Position numbers and translations under genes: made by a program. 47,594 nt of DNA from Pseudomonadota bacterium (lineage in GTDB: Bacteria > Pseudomonadota > Alphaproteobacteria > SHVP01). A model generated the notes under the pieces. The model was not told the origin of the DNA. It saw only the letters and a program-made list of their open reading frames with translations, and made no database searches. Every line of letters begins with the position of its first letter. Within the stretch, counting starts at the first letter, position 1. Positions 40,563 to 47,594 of this stretch are shown here, in pieces. The stretch lies in contig JADFIH010000007.1 of the NCBI GenBank assembly GCA_022566715.1, forward strand, positions 1 through 47,594, written 5' to 3'.

Positions 40563-42040
40563 GCGCAAGCAAAAGCGCAAAAGACGAGAACATCGTCACC
40601 TGCGACGCCTGCCCGGTTCTGTGCCGAATCCGGCTGGGCAAGGCTGGGGCCTGCGACCGCTATGCGAACCTCGACGGCGCCCTCGTCCGGCTGGACCCCC
40701 TCCTGGTCACGCAAAAAACGCTGGACGAACACGGCAAGGTCGTCCCCTTCGTCAAGGGGGCGGAGGACTGGGACGGGACGATCGTCTCCCAGGCGCCGAC
40801 CTTCGTGACCGGGATCGGCGCGACCACAACCTATCCCGACTACAAACCGGCGCCCTTCATCGTCGCCAGCGAGCACGACGGCATCGACATGGTGACCGTG
40901 GTGAGCGAAGGCGTGTTCAGTTATTGCGGCGTCAAGGTCAAGATCGATACCGACCGCTACATCGGACCCGAACCCGCGCCCGTGCGCGTCGGCGGCGAGC
41001 AGATCGGTCACGTCACGACCGCCGAGTATGGATCGCAAATGCTGGCGCTCGGCGGCGTGCGGCATTTGACCGGCGGCTCCAAGAAGGAAGGCAACGTGAC
41101 CTGCCAGGCGCTGCTCGCGCTCTGCAACAAGGAGCCGGTGGAGATGACCGTCGACGAGGGCTCGACCATCACCGTACAAGCGGGCCAGCCGCCGGTCATC
41201 GATGGCGTCAGAGAAGAACGCATGCGCGTCGGTTGCGGCTCCGCCACCATCGGTATTTTCGCGCCGCAATGGCATGGCCACGCGGACGAAGTGATCGTCG
41301 TCGACGACCACATCACCGGCGTCCTGACGGAGCACCAGTCGGGCAAGTTCCTCGGCATGCCGCCCGCCGGCATTCGCGTGAACGGCCGGCGCTCGACGCC
41401 GGGGCGATATTTCCAGGTCGCCGAGCCCGGAAGCGGCTGGGGCGGAACCAGCGTCACCGATCCCCTGAGCATCATCAAAAAGATCGACCCGGAAACGGCG
41501 TGGCCCGGCCTCAAGCTCCTGATGGTGAGCACCACGGGCGAGGACGCCGCCTACTTCGAACTGGACGGGGACCTGAACCCCGTCGAGCGGGACATGCCCG
41601 GCCCGTTGCGGGTGGTGGTCGAGCGCATCGGCGAGAACTGCGAGCCCGCGCTGTGCAGCGTTCTGTTCATGGGCGGCGCCGGCGGCAGCCTGCGCGCGGG
41701 CGTGACCGTCAACCCCGTGCGCCTCAACCGCTCGGTCAAGAAACTTCTGACGCGCGTCACCTGCGGCGGCGCTCCGGTCTACATCTGGTCGGGGGGCGGC
41801 ATCACCCTGATGGTCGACGTGATGAACATGCCCGACAATTCCTTCGGCTACGTGCCCACGCCCGCCCTGGTCGCGCCCATCGAGTTCACCTTGAAAAAAG
41901 AGGAATACCTCGCCATCGGCGGCTACGGCGATGAAATCGTCAACCTGGAAGACGTGCTCGCCGATGACCGGGTGCGCGTGGAGCCGTGGCGCGGTTCCCA
42001 TCCCTGGCCCCTCGACGGGCCCATCCGGACGGAACGCTAG
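40559..42040 (+). CDS. 6-hydroxynicotinate reductase-like Fe-S flavoenzyme
   Basis: A 493-residue protein. GTG at 40559 overlaps the previous stop (GTGA); the track's 804-residue frame is an open shadow through the Mo gene. The N-terminus has a cysteine cluster 'TCDACPVLCRIRLGKAGACDRY' (C15, C18, C22, C32) able to hold an iron-sulfur cluster. Later segments 'PAPFIVASEHDGIDMVTVVSEGVFSYCGVKVKIDTDRYIG', 'GGVRHLTGGSKKEGNVTC' and 'GCGSATIGIFAPQW' match proteins annotated as 6-hydroxynicotinate reductase. In E. barkeri this enzyme reduces 6-hydroxynicotinate to 1,4,5,6-tetrahydro-6-oxonicotinate with ferredoxin, and its length (about 490) fits. Its presence in an otherwise proteobacterial context is notable. 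Confidence 0.85.
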   Translation: MSASKSAKDENIVTCDACPVLCRIRLGKAGACDRYANLDGALVRLDPLLVTQKTLDEHGKVVPFVKGAEDWDGTIVSQAPTFVTGIGATTTYPDYKPAPFIVASEHDGIDMVTVVSEGVFSYCGVKVKIDTDRYIGPEPAPVRVGGEQIGHVTTAEYGSQMLALGGVRHLTGGSKKEGNVTCQALLALCNKEPVEMTVDEGSTITVQAGQPPVIDGVREERMRVGCGSATIGIFAPQWHGHADEVIVVDDHITGVLTEHQSGKFLGMPPAGIRVNGRRSTPGRYFQVAEPGSGWGGTSVTDPLSIIKKIDPETAWPGLKLLMVSTTGEDAAYFELDGDLNPVERDMPGPLRVVVERIGENCEPALCSVLFMGGAGGSLRAGVTVNPVRLNRSVKKLLTRVTCGGAPVYIWSGGGITLMVDVMNMPDNSFGYVPTPALVAPIEFTLKKEEYLAIGGYGDEIVNLEDVLADDRVRVEPWRGSHPWPLDGPIRTER

Positions 42041-42042
42041 GC

Positions 42043-42897
42043 GTGACCGGCGCTCCCCATGCCGCGTTGCTGCCGGACGGCAAACGCCTCCATTTGCAAC
42101 ACGGGCCGATCGACCTCGTGATCGGCGCCAACGGCGGGGCGGGTGAGATCGCGCGTGCTTACGCTCAGGCGCGTGAGCGCTTCGAAGACATCCTCGCGGC
42201 CCTGGCCGGGGAGCTAACGAAGTTGCGCCAACCTGTGTGCGATCCGCGGTGGCAACCAACGGGGCCGGTCGCCTGCCGCATGATGGAGGCGGTGTGGCCG
42301 CACCGGGCATGTTTTGTCACGCCGATGGCGGCGGTCGCGGGCGCGGTCGCCGACGAAATGCTGGCGGCGCTGGTGCGGGGCCTCGGCCTGTCCTCGGCCT
42401 ACGTCAACAACGGCGGCGACATCGCCATTCACCTGGCCCCAGGCGAATCGCTGACCCTCGGCATGGTCGGAGACCTGCACCAGCCGGCGGTCGACGGCCT
42501 TGCCCGGTTGCGCCACGACCTGCCCGTGCGGGGCATCGCCAGCAGCGGATGGAAGGGCCGGAGCTGGTCCCTTGGGATCGCGGATTCCGTGACGGTTCTG
42601 GCGCGCGATGCGGCGTCGGCCGATGTCGCCGCGACGCTGATCGCCAATGCGGTGAACGTCGATCACCCCGCCATCGGGCGCCGACCCGCAAATGAAGTGG
42701 ACGACAACACCGACCTGGGCGCGCGGCTCGTGACGGTGGCGGTCGGGGACATCGGCGAAGCCTCGGTGGACGCCGCGCTTGCGTCGGGCGCCGCGATTGC
42801 CGACGCGATGCACCGGCGCGGGCTTATTGCCGGTGCGGCCCTGCGGCTCAAGGGCGTGACGCAATCCGTCGGGGCGCCCGCGGCCATCGCTGCTTAG
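42043..42897 (+). CDS. UPF0280 family protein (ApbE-related fold)
   Basis: A 284-residue protein. GTG at 42043 follows the reductase stop by 2 bp; the longer track start at 41986 overlaps the reductase. The pattern 'GAPHAALLPDGKRLHLQHGPIDLVIGA', 'VAGAVADEMLAALV', 'AYVNNGGDIAIHLAPGE' and 'GIASSGWKGRSWSLGIADSVTVLARDAASADVAATLIAN' matches UPF0280, a family related to ApbE flavin transferases ('NNGGDIA' corresponds to the ApbE NxGGD motif). ApbE proteins attach FMN covalently to Thr/Ser. Sitting next to a flavin reductase, this one may modify or mature it; that role is inference. Confidence 0.85.
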   Translation: MTGAPHAALLPDGKRLHLQHGPIDLVIGANGGAGEIARAYAQARERFEDILAALAGELTKLRQPVCDPRWQPTGPVACRMMEAVWPHRACFVTPMAAVAGAVADEMLAALVRGLGLSSAYVNNGGDIAIHLAPGESLTLGMVGDLHQPAVDGLARLRHDLPVRGIASSGWKGRSWSLGIADSVTVLARDAASADVAATLIANAVNVDHPAIGRRPANEVDDNTDLGARLVTVAVGDIGEASVDAALASGAAIADAMHRRGLIAGAALRLKGVTQSVGAPAAIAA

Positions 42898-42918
42898 GCG
42901 GATCGGGAGGGGATGAAA

Positions 42919-43548
42919 ATGGATGATGCGAGGCCGGCGATCGAGACGGCGCCGGCCGGCGATTTCGGCGAACTCGTCAAAGTGCGCAAGTTCGTCGTGC
43001 ACACCGAGGAGGTGCTGCACGAGTTCGGCCCGGCCGCCGATCCGCCGCAGTTGAAAGGCTATATCGCCGCGGTCGCCAACAACCCCTACGCCGGGCGCTA
43101 CGTCGAGGACATTTTGCCTTTGATGGCGGCCTTGAAGCCGCTGGGTATCGAGATGGCCAAGCGCCTGATGGCGGTGCTGGGGGGCGCCGGCCGTATCGTC
43201 GCCTACGGTAAGGCGGCGCTGGTCGGCGAGAACGGCGAACTCGAGCACGCCGCCCTGTGGCACGAACCCGGTGGTTACGGCATGCGCCAGCTCATGGAGA
43301 AATCTAAAGCCATCGTCCCCTCGACGAAGAAAGTCGGCGGCCCCGGACGCACCATCGACGTGCCGCTCGCCCATGCCAATGCGGCCTACGTGCGCAGCCA
43401 CTTTGACTCTATCGAGTGTTCGATATCGGATGCGCCGCGCGCCGACGAGATCGTCTGGATTCAGTCCATGTCCACGTCGGCCCGCATCTACAGCCGCGCG
43501 GGCGGGCTCGCCGATGCGGATGTCGTGGGGGAGGATGGATTGCGATGA
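42919..43548 (+). CDS. DUF1185 ('amino acid synthesis') family protein, copy 1
   Basis: A 209-residue cytoplasmic protein of unknown function. Family segments are 'VRKFVVHTEEVLHEFGPAADPPQLKGYIAAVANNPYAGRYVEDI', 'GRIVAYGKAALVGENGELEHAALWHEP', 'IVPSTKKVGGPGRTIDVPLAHANAAYVRSHFDS' and 'APRADEIVWIQSMSTSARIYSRAGGL'. ATG at 42919 is 6 bp after GGGAGGGG, better placed than the track's ATG at 42913. It overlaps copy 2 by ATGA. The two copies share the 'NPYAGRYVED / NPFAGRYVED' core and the ending GDGLR/EDGLR, so they probably form a heteromer. Confidence 0.88.
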   Translation: MDDARPAIETAPAGDFGELVKVRKFVVHTEEVLHEFGPAADPPQLKGYIAAVANNPYAGRYVEDILPLMAALKPLGIEMAKRLMAVLGGAGRIVAYGKAALVGENGELEHAALWHEPGGYGMRQLMEKSKAIVPSTKKVGGPGRTIDVPLAHANAAYVRSHFDSIECSISDAPRADEIVWIQSMSTSARIYSRAGGLADADVVGEDGLR

Positions 43549-44129
43549 AGGCCGATATCAGAAAGACGGCGGTGATCGTCGAGGAGACGCGCAAGGACAT
43601 CGGCAGGGCGGTCGACCCGCCGACCCGCAAGGCCGCGGCCATCGCGGTGATCGAGAATCCCTTCGCCGGGCGCTACGTCGAGGACCTTTCGGACCTCATG
43701 GAGATCGGCGCCGAACTCGGCGGTCTGCTCGGGGAGATGTGCGTCAAGGCGCTGGGCATTACGCCCGAGCAGGCGGAGAGTTACGGCAAGGCCGCCATCG
43801 TCGGCGAGAACGGCGAGTGGGAGCACGCCGCCGCCATCCTCCATCCCAAGCTGGGCGCGCCCCTGCGCAAGGCGGTGGAGAAGGGGGCCGCGCTGGTCCC
43901 CTCGGTCAAAAAGCTCGGCGGGCCCGGCACGCCCATCGACGTGCCGCTCGGCCACAAGGATGCGGCTTTCGTGCGCAGCCACTTCGACGGCATGGAGGTG
44001 CGCTTGCCCGATGCGCCGCGCGCCAACGAAATCCTGGTGGCGGTCGCGGTCACCGATTCGGGCCGCCCCTTCCCGCGCGTCGGCGGCCTGAAAAAGGACG
44101 AGATCAAGGACGGCGACGGGCTTCGGTAG
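43545..44129 (+). CDS. DUF1185 ('amino acid synthesis') family protein, copy 2
   Basis: A 194-residue paralog of the preceding protein, with 'AIAVIENPFAGRYVEDLSDLMEIGAELG', 'ESYGKAAIVGENGEWEHAAAILHPKLGAPLRKAVEKGAALVPSVKKLGGPGTPIDVPLGHKDAAFVRSHFDGMEV' and 'ANEILVAVAVTDSGRPFPRVGGL'. The ATG overlaps the stop of copy 1. It is the last gene of the plus-strand operon and meets the enamidase gene tail to tail 10 bp later. Structures of this family are known as I recall, but no reaction is established; ring-reduction product turnover is a guess from context. Confidence 0.88.
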   Translation: MKADIRKTAVIVEETRKDIGRAVDPPTRKAAAIAVIENPFAGRYVEDLSDLMEIGAELGGLLGEMCVKALGITPEQAESYGKAAIVGENGEWEHAAAILHPKLGAPLRKAVEKGAALVPSVKKLGGPGTPIDVPLGHKDAAFVRSHFDGMEVRLPDAPRANEILVAVAVTDSGRPFPRVGGLKKDEIKDGDGLR

Positions 44130-44139
44130 TAACCGTCCG

Positions 44140-45315
44140 TTAGACGATCTCCGGAATTCGTTCGGCGGGCGGTGTGTTGCGGCTGCGCCCGCTCGCGACC
44201 TTGCCGTCGATCACCACCATGCCGACGCTGGCGATGTCGCCGAAGCGAACCGCCTCCAGGAGCGTTTTCCCCGATGAGTGCTGGGGCCGGTCGAGAAACA
44301 CAAAGTCGGCGGCCCGGCCCGGTTCGATCAGGCCGCAGTCGAGATCGCGCATGCGCGCGGTGTTTCCCGTGGCGAAGCAAAAGGCCTGCTCCGCCGGGAC
44401 GTCGCCCAGGGCCGACAGCATCGCGACCATGCGTAGGATTCCGAGTGGTTGGACGCCCGAGCCCGCGGGGCCGTCGGTGCCGAGGATGACCCGTTCGAGC
44501 TGGCCGAGCTCGGACGCCGTGCGCAGGGCGTAGAGCGCGGAATGTTCGTTGCCGTTGTGCACGATCTCGATGCCCGCTTCGCATTGCTCGCACAGGCAGC
44601 GGATCTGATCCAGCGGCAGGGAGGTGTGGCCGCCGTTGATGTGGCCGATGATGTCCGCGCCCGCTTCCAGCACGACGTCCGCGTCGATGAGGCCCGAGCC
44701 GGGGATCGAGGGCCCGCCGGTGTGTATGGTGCTCTGGAGGCCGTACTTGCGCGCCCAATCCACCATCTTCTTGGCTTCGTCGCCCGCTTTCACGCTGCCC
44801 AGGCCGATCTCGCCCAGCAGCGTGACCCCGGCGTCGGCCATTTCCTTGAAATCTTCCTCCACCATGTCCTGTTCGACGATGGGCGCGCCCGCGTGAACCT
44901 TGACGCCGCCCACGGGGAAGACCGAGAAGGCGCGCTGGGCGGTAATGGCGAGCGCGACGATGCCCTTGCGGTCCTTCGGCCGGCCCGGCAGATGCACTTC
45001 GCCGGCGGAGATCATGGTCGTGACCCCGCCGTGCATGGAGCTGTCGATCCAATTGACTTGACCCTGGCGCGGCGTCCAGTCGCCGAACACCGGATGCACG
45101 TGGCTGTCGATCAGGCCGGGGCACAGGGTCACGCCGTTCGCGTCGATCGTCAGCGCGGCGTTCTCCGTATCGAGGTCCTTGGCCTTGCCGAGCGCGGCGA
45201 TCCTTCCATCCACGGCGACAACGGTGTCGGCATCGAGGATCGGCTCCTCGAGCGCGCCGGACAGAACCATGCCGATGTTCTTGACGACTAGCTTCTCACC
45301 CGATTCTTGCGGCAT
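44140..45315 (-). CDS. Enamidase-like amidohydrolase (tetrahydro-6-oxonicotinate hydrolase)
   Basis: A 391-residue metal-dependent amidohydrolase. It aligns by eye with E. barkeri enamidase (386 residues): 'KNIGMVLSGALEEPILDADTVVAVDGRIAALG', metal-binding 'GLIDSHVHPVFGDWTPRQ', 'SSMHGGVTTMISAGEVHLPGRPKD', 'VGGVKVHAGAPI', 'IHTGGPSIPGSGLIDADVV', 'HINGGHTSLP', 'RVILGTDGPAGSGVQPLGILR' and the near-identical tail 'SGRSRNTPPAERIPEIV'. That enzyme opens 1,4,5,6-tetrahydro-6-oxonicotinate to 2-formylglutarate with release of ammonia. ATG at 45315 follows GAGGAGGAGG; the track start at 45357 has no such site. It is downstream of the SDR on the minus strand. Confidence 0.9.
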   Translation of the reverse strand: MPQESGEKLVVKNIGMVLSGALEEPILDADTVVAVDGRIAALGKAKDLDTENAALTIDANGVTLCPGLIDSHVHPVFGDWTPRQGQVNWIDSSMHGGVTTMISAGEVHLPGRPKDRKGIVALAITAQRAFSVFPVGGVKVHAGAPIVEQDMVEEDFKEMADAGVTLLGEIGLGSVKAGDEAKKMVDWARKYGLQSTIHTGGPSIPGSGLIDADVVLEAGADIIGHINGGHTSLPLDQIRCLCEQCEAGIEIVHNGNEHSALYALRTASELGQLERVILGTDGPAGSGVQPLGILRMVAMLSALGDVPAEQAFCFATGNTARMRDLDCGLIEPGRAADFVFLDRPQHSSGKTLLEAVRFGDIASVGMVVIDGKVASGRSRNTPPAERIPEIV

Positions 45316-45381
45316 ACCGGCCTCCTCCTCAAAACTCGAATTGCCGTACCGACGCACATCCCTCGCCGCGATGACGGGTCG

Positions 45382-46134
45382 TCAATAAGTGGCGCGTCCC
45401 CCGGATATGTCGAAAACCGCGCCCGTTGAGAAGGAACACTCTTTCGAGCAAAGCCAAGACACTAGGCTCGCTACTTCATCCACCGTGCCAAAGCGGCCCA
45501 TCGGAATCTTCGAGAGCATGTATTGGATGTGCTCCGGCTTCATCTGATCGAACATGTCGGTTTCGACGGCCGCGGGTGTGACGCAGTTGCAGGTGATGCC
45601 GGTTTCGGCCAGCTCCTTGCCGAGGGATTTTGTCAACGCGATCACGCCCGCCTTGGCGGCGCTGTAGGCCGACGCATTGGGGTTGCCCTCCTTTCCGGCG
45701 ATGGAAGCGATGTTGACGATGCGCCCATAATTTTTCTCGCGCATCGCCGGTACCAACGCCCGGCAACATAGGAAGACACTGACAAGATCGATTCCAATAA
45801 CACTCTTCCAAGCCTCGACGGGGTAGTCCCATACGGTCGCATTGGGGCCGGTGATGCCGGCGTTGTTGACCAGGATGTCGACGGGTCCAAGCGCCGATAA
45901 CGTGTTGGCGGCGGCCGCCTCTACGGCCTCGGGATCGCTCACGTCTACTTGATGGGTCTGAAGGCTATCGCCCGCGCCCGCAAGGCCCATGGCCTTCTCG
46001 CCTTGCGCGGCATCGACGTCCCAGATGGCGACGCGTGCGCCGGCGCCAAGAAGGCGCTTCACGATGGCGAAGCCAATTCCCTTGGCGCCGCCGGTGACGA
46101 CGGCCGCCTGTCCACTGAGATCACTTTGGGTCAA
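45382..46134 (-). CDS. SDR-family oxidoreductase
   Basis: A 250-residue short-chain dehydrogenase. The cofactor motif is 'TGGAKGIG' (residues 14-21), with 'NNAGITG', catalytic Ser in 'IVNIASIAGKEG', the 'YSAAK' motif, and 'SFSTGAVFDISGGRATY' at the end, all typical of FabG-like enzymes. TTG at 46134 lies 5 bp after AGGAGG and gives the normal N-terminus (M)TQSDLSGQAAVVTGG; the track start at 46191 is not supported. It precedes the enamidase by 66 bp in the same direction, so it may reduce the 2-formylglutarate made by that enzyme, a step done by a different protein family in E. barkeri. The substrate is inference. Confidence 0.88.
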   Translation of the reverse strand: MTQSDLSGQAAVVTGGAKGIGFAIVKRLLGAGARVAIWDVDAAQGEKAMGLAGAGDSLQTHQVDVSDPEAVEAAAANTLSALGPVDILVNNAGITGPNATVWDYPVEAWKSVIGIDLVSVFLCCRALVPAMREKNYGRIVNIASIAGKEGNPNASAYSAAKAGVIALTKSLGKELAETGITCNCVTPAAVETDMFDQMKPEHIQYMLSKIPMGRFGTVDEVASLVSWLCSKECSFSTGAVFDISGGRATY

Positions 46135-46396
46135 CGGGGCCTCCTCGACCGTTATCCTAAGGCATGGCGGGAGCGCCGCGTACCGAAACATGCCCGCGGC
46201 CGTTCAAGCTCATTAACGGCCTTGCGTGGGCAAGATTCCGAGCATTGCACCTATTTCATCGCAGGCGCATTTGCTAGGCTTAGGATATCTTCTCAACCAG
46301 TTTTTCCGCCACCCCCGCTGACGCGGGATTGCCGTCGCGGGAGCAACCCGCCCCGCCAGCCGGTCCAGACCGGTCAGCCGCACCTAGGGGGCAGTC
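46135..46396. promoter_or_regulatory. Divergent region between the SDR and the Na+/Pi cotransporter
   Basis: These 262 bp separate head-to-head genes. No gene is supported; AT-rich stretches near 46245-46300 may hold promoters. AGGGGG at 46386-46391 is the probable ribosome-binding site of the plus-strand gene. Confidence 0.4.
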
Positions 46397-47594
46397 ATTT
46401 CCGGCACGACCATACTGCTGAATATCATCGGCAACGTCGCACTGCTTCTGTGGGGCATTCGCATGGTGCGCACGGGCGTGACGCGCGCCTATGGCACGGA
46501 TCTGCGGCGCGTTCTCGGCGCCAGCACGCGCAACCGATTTGCCGCCTTCGGGGTCGGGGTCGGGGTCACGGCCCTGTTGCAGAGCAGCACGGCGACGGCG
46601 CTAATGATTACCTCCTTCGCCGGACGCCAGCTCGTCAAGGTCGCGCCCGCCCTCGCCGTCATGCTGGGCGCCGATGTCGGCACCACCCTCGTGGTCCAGG
46701 TTCTGTCATTCGATTTAAGTTGGGTTTCGCCGCTGTTGATCGTTGGCGGGCTGCTCGCGTTTAGCGCGGGGCAATCAACCAGGCAGAAAGACTTGGGGCG
46801 CGTCGCGATTGGGTTGGGTCTGGTCCTTCTTGCCCTGCAAATGATCTTGAGCGTTTCCTCGCCCCTGCGCGAATCGGTCCTTCTGCAAACGATCGTCCAA
46901 TCCCTCGAGGGCGAGCCTGTTCTGGCGCTCCTGATCGCCGCGCTGCTCACTTGGCTCGCCCATTCCAGCCTGGCGATGGTGCTGCTGATCATCTCCCTGG
47001 TGACCGCCGGCGTCGTGCCGCTGGACGTTGGCTTCGCGCTCGTCCTAGGGGCGAACCTTGGCGGCACGTTTCCCGCCATCGTCGCGACCCTTGGCGGCCA
47101 GACGGAGGCGCGCCGGGTGGCCCTTGGGAATTTCCTGTTTAAGCTGGCCGCCGTGGCGGTCGCCGTTCCCTTCATCGGCGAACTTCAGTCCCTGGCCGCG
47201 TCCGTGGAGTCGGATCCGGCGCGCCAAATCGCCAATTTCCACACGGGATTCAACCTCGCGCTTGCCGCCGTCTTTATCTTTCTGACCGATCCCGTGGCGC
47301 GCCTGGCCGCGGTGATCCTGCCCGCGAAGGCGCAGGCGGAAAGCCCGGCAACGCCGCGCCATCTCGACCGGAAGGCCCTGGAGAACCCCAAGACGGCATT
47401 GGCCGCGGCGGCCCGCGAAATCCTGCGCATGGGTGACCTTGTCGAAACCATGTTGCAGCAAGCGATCGACGTTTTCCGCGACGGCGACCGCAAGTTGCTG
47501 GCGCAGGTTGGACGGATGGATGACAACGTCGATGCTCTTTATGAGGCGACGAAGCTCTATCTCGCCGAATTGAACCGCGAATCCCTGAGCGAGA
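46397..47594 (+). CDS. Na+/phosphate cotransporter family protein (PNaS), 3' end outside the window
   Basis: An integral membrane protein, at least 399 residues, absent from the ORF track because it runs off the window. The first inverted half has 'NVALLLWGIRMVRTGVTRAYG', 'VTALLQSSTATALMITSFAGRQLV' and 'LAVMLGADVGTTLVVQVLS'. The second has 'WLAHSSLAMVLLIISL' and 'LGANLGGTFPAIVATLGG'. The end is a PhoU-like helical region ('REILRMGDLVETMLQQAIDVF...MDDNVDALYEATKLYLAEL'). An in-frame TAG at 46385-46387 limits the start. No ATG, GTG or TTG precedes the first helix; ATT at 46397, six bases after AGGGGG, is the best candidate. ATG at 46463 would cut the first helix. Confidence 0.85.
   Translation, partial: MSGTTILLNIIGNVALLLWGIRMVRTGVTRAYGTDLRRVLGASTRNRFAAFGVGVGVTALLQSSTATALMITSFAGRQLVKVAPALAVMLGADVGTTLVVQVLSFDLSWVSPLLIVGGLLAFSAGQSTRQKDLGRVAIGLGLVLLALQMILSVSSPLRESVLLQTIVQSLEGEPVLALLIAALLTWLAHSSLAMVLLIISLVTAGVVPLDVGFALVLGANLGGTFPAIVATLGGQTEARRVALGNFLFKLAAVAVAVPFIGELQSLAASVESDPARQIANFHTGFNLALAAVFIFLTDPVARLAAVILPAKAQAESPATPRHLDRKALENPKTALAAAAREILRMGDLVETMLQQAIDVFRDGDRKLLAQVGRMDDNVDALYEATKLYLAELNRESLSE

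Noticed and set aside
40328-42310. 660-residue minus ORF opposite the reductase
   Set aside because: Antisense shadow with biased composition; the plus frame carries the cysteine cluster and family pattern.
43781-45124. 447-residue minus ORF in another frame of the enamidase region
   Set aside because: Arg/Gly-rich shadow; the enamidase frame has the metal-binding HVH and the conserved tail.

Overview
The window is GC-rich, tightly packed proteobacterial DNA. Short ATGA/GTGA overlaps link most operons, GTG and TTG starts are common, and Shine-Dalgarno motifs are strong. The gene content (single-domain XylG-type ATPase, Caulobacter-type D-xylose dehydrogenase, arabinonate/xylonate-type dehydratase, DUF1185 and UPF0280 genes beside a 6-hydroxynicotinate reductase) points to an alphaproteobacterium, perhaps Rhodospirillales or Hyphomicrobiales. 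That placement is inference. No rRNA, tRNA, CRISPR array, intact transposase or transcription-factor gene of a standard family was seen.

Region 1 (1-18 kb) is a pentose uptake and catabolism block. It opens with a 3'-truncated xylulokinase fragment that is about 96% identical to an inner part of the intact xylB at 5.3 kb. Next comes a minus-strand RhaS/RbsB-type CUT2 ABC importer, then a plus-strand operon xylB-xylA-(secreted FG-GAP/UnbV protein)-xylF-xylH-xylG. After that lie an oxidative-pentose dehydratase and a Gfo/Idh/MocA oxidoreductase (minus) and a D-xylose 1-dehydrogenase-like SDR (plus). Both the isomerase route and the first and third steps of the oxidative (Weimberg/Dahms) route are therefore encoded side by side.

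Region 2 (17-23 kb) is a minus-strand CUT1 ABC importer (binding protein, two permeases, MalK/UgpC-type ATPase). Its operon continues into a secreted formylglycine-generating-enzyme-fold protein without the catalytic cysteines and a secreted ScyD/ScyE-type beta-propeller. Dispersed and tandem repeats flank it.

Region 3 (23.5-32.5 kb) is a yjfIJKLMC-like locus split into two convergent arms. The plus arm holds a K+ channel with an RCK-like domain, YjfK (DUF2491), YjfL (DUF350) and YjfM (DUF1190). The minus arm holds YjfI (DUF2170), a PspA/IM30 protein, a glutathionylspermidine-synthase-like ATP-grasp enzyme, a carboxynorspermidine-decarboxylase-like enzyme, a DUF3326 protein and a rhomboid protease. 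A perfect 28-bp palindrome lies directly upstream of yjfI. The content suggests polyamine-linked membrane-stress or ion homeostasis.

Region 4 (32.7-46.1 kb) is the most interesting part, an apparent reductive N-heteroaromatic catabolic island. It encodes a polysaccharide-deacetylase-fold hydrolase, a UbiD-family decarboxylase, an acyl-CoA synthetase-like ligase, a molybdenum hydroxylase (separate FAD subunit plus a fused 2Fe-2S/Mo subunit), 6-hydroxynicotinate reductase, a UPF0280 (ApbE-like) protein, two DUF1185 paralogs, an enamidase and an SDR. The order hydroxylate - reduce ring - open ring matches the nicotinate pathway of Eubacterium barkeri. UbiD and the ligase suggest a different or extended substrate range. 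The window ends inside a Na+/Pi cotransporter gene that seems to start at ATT.
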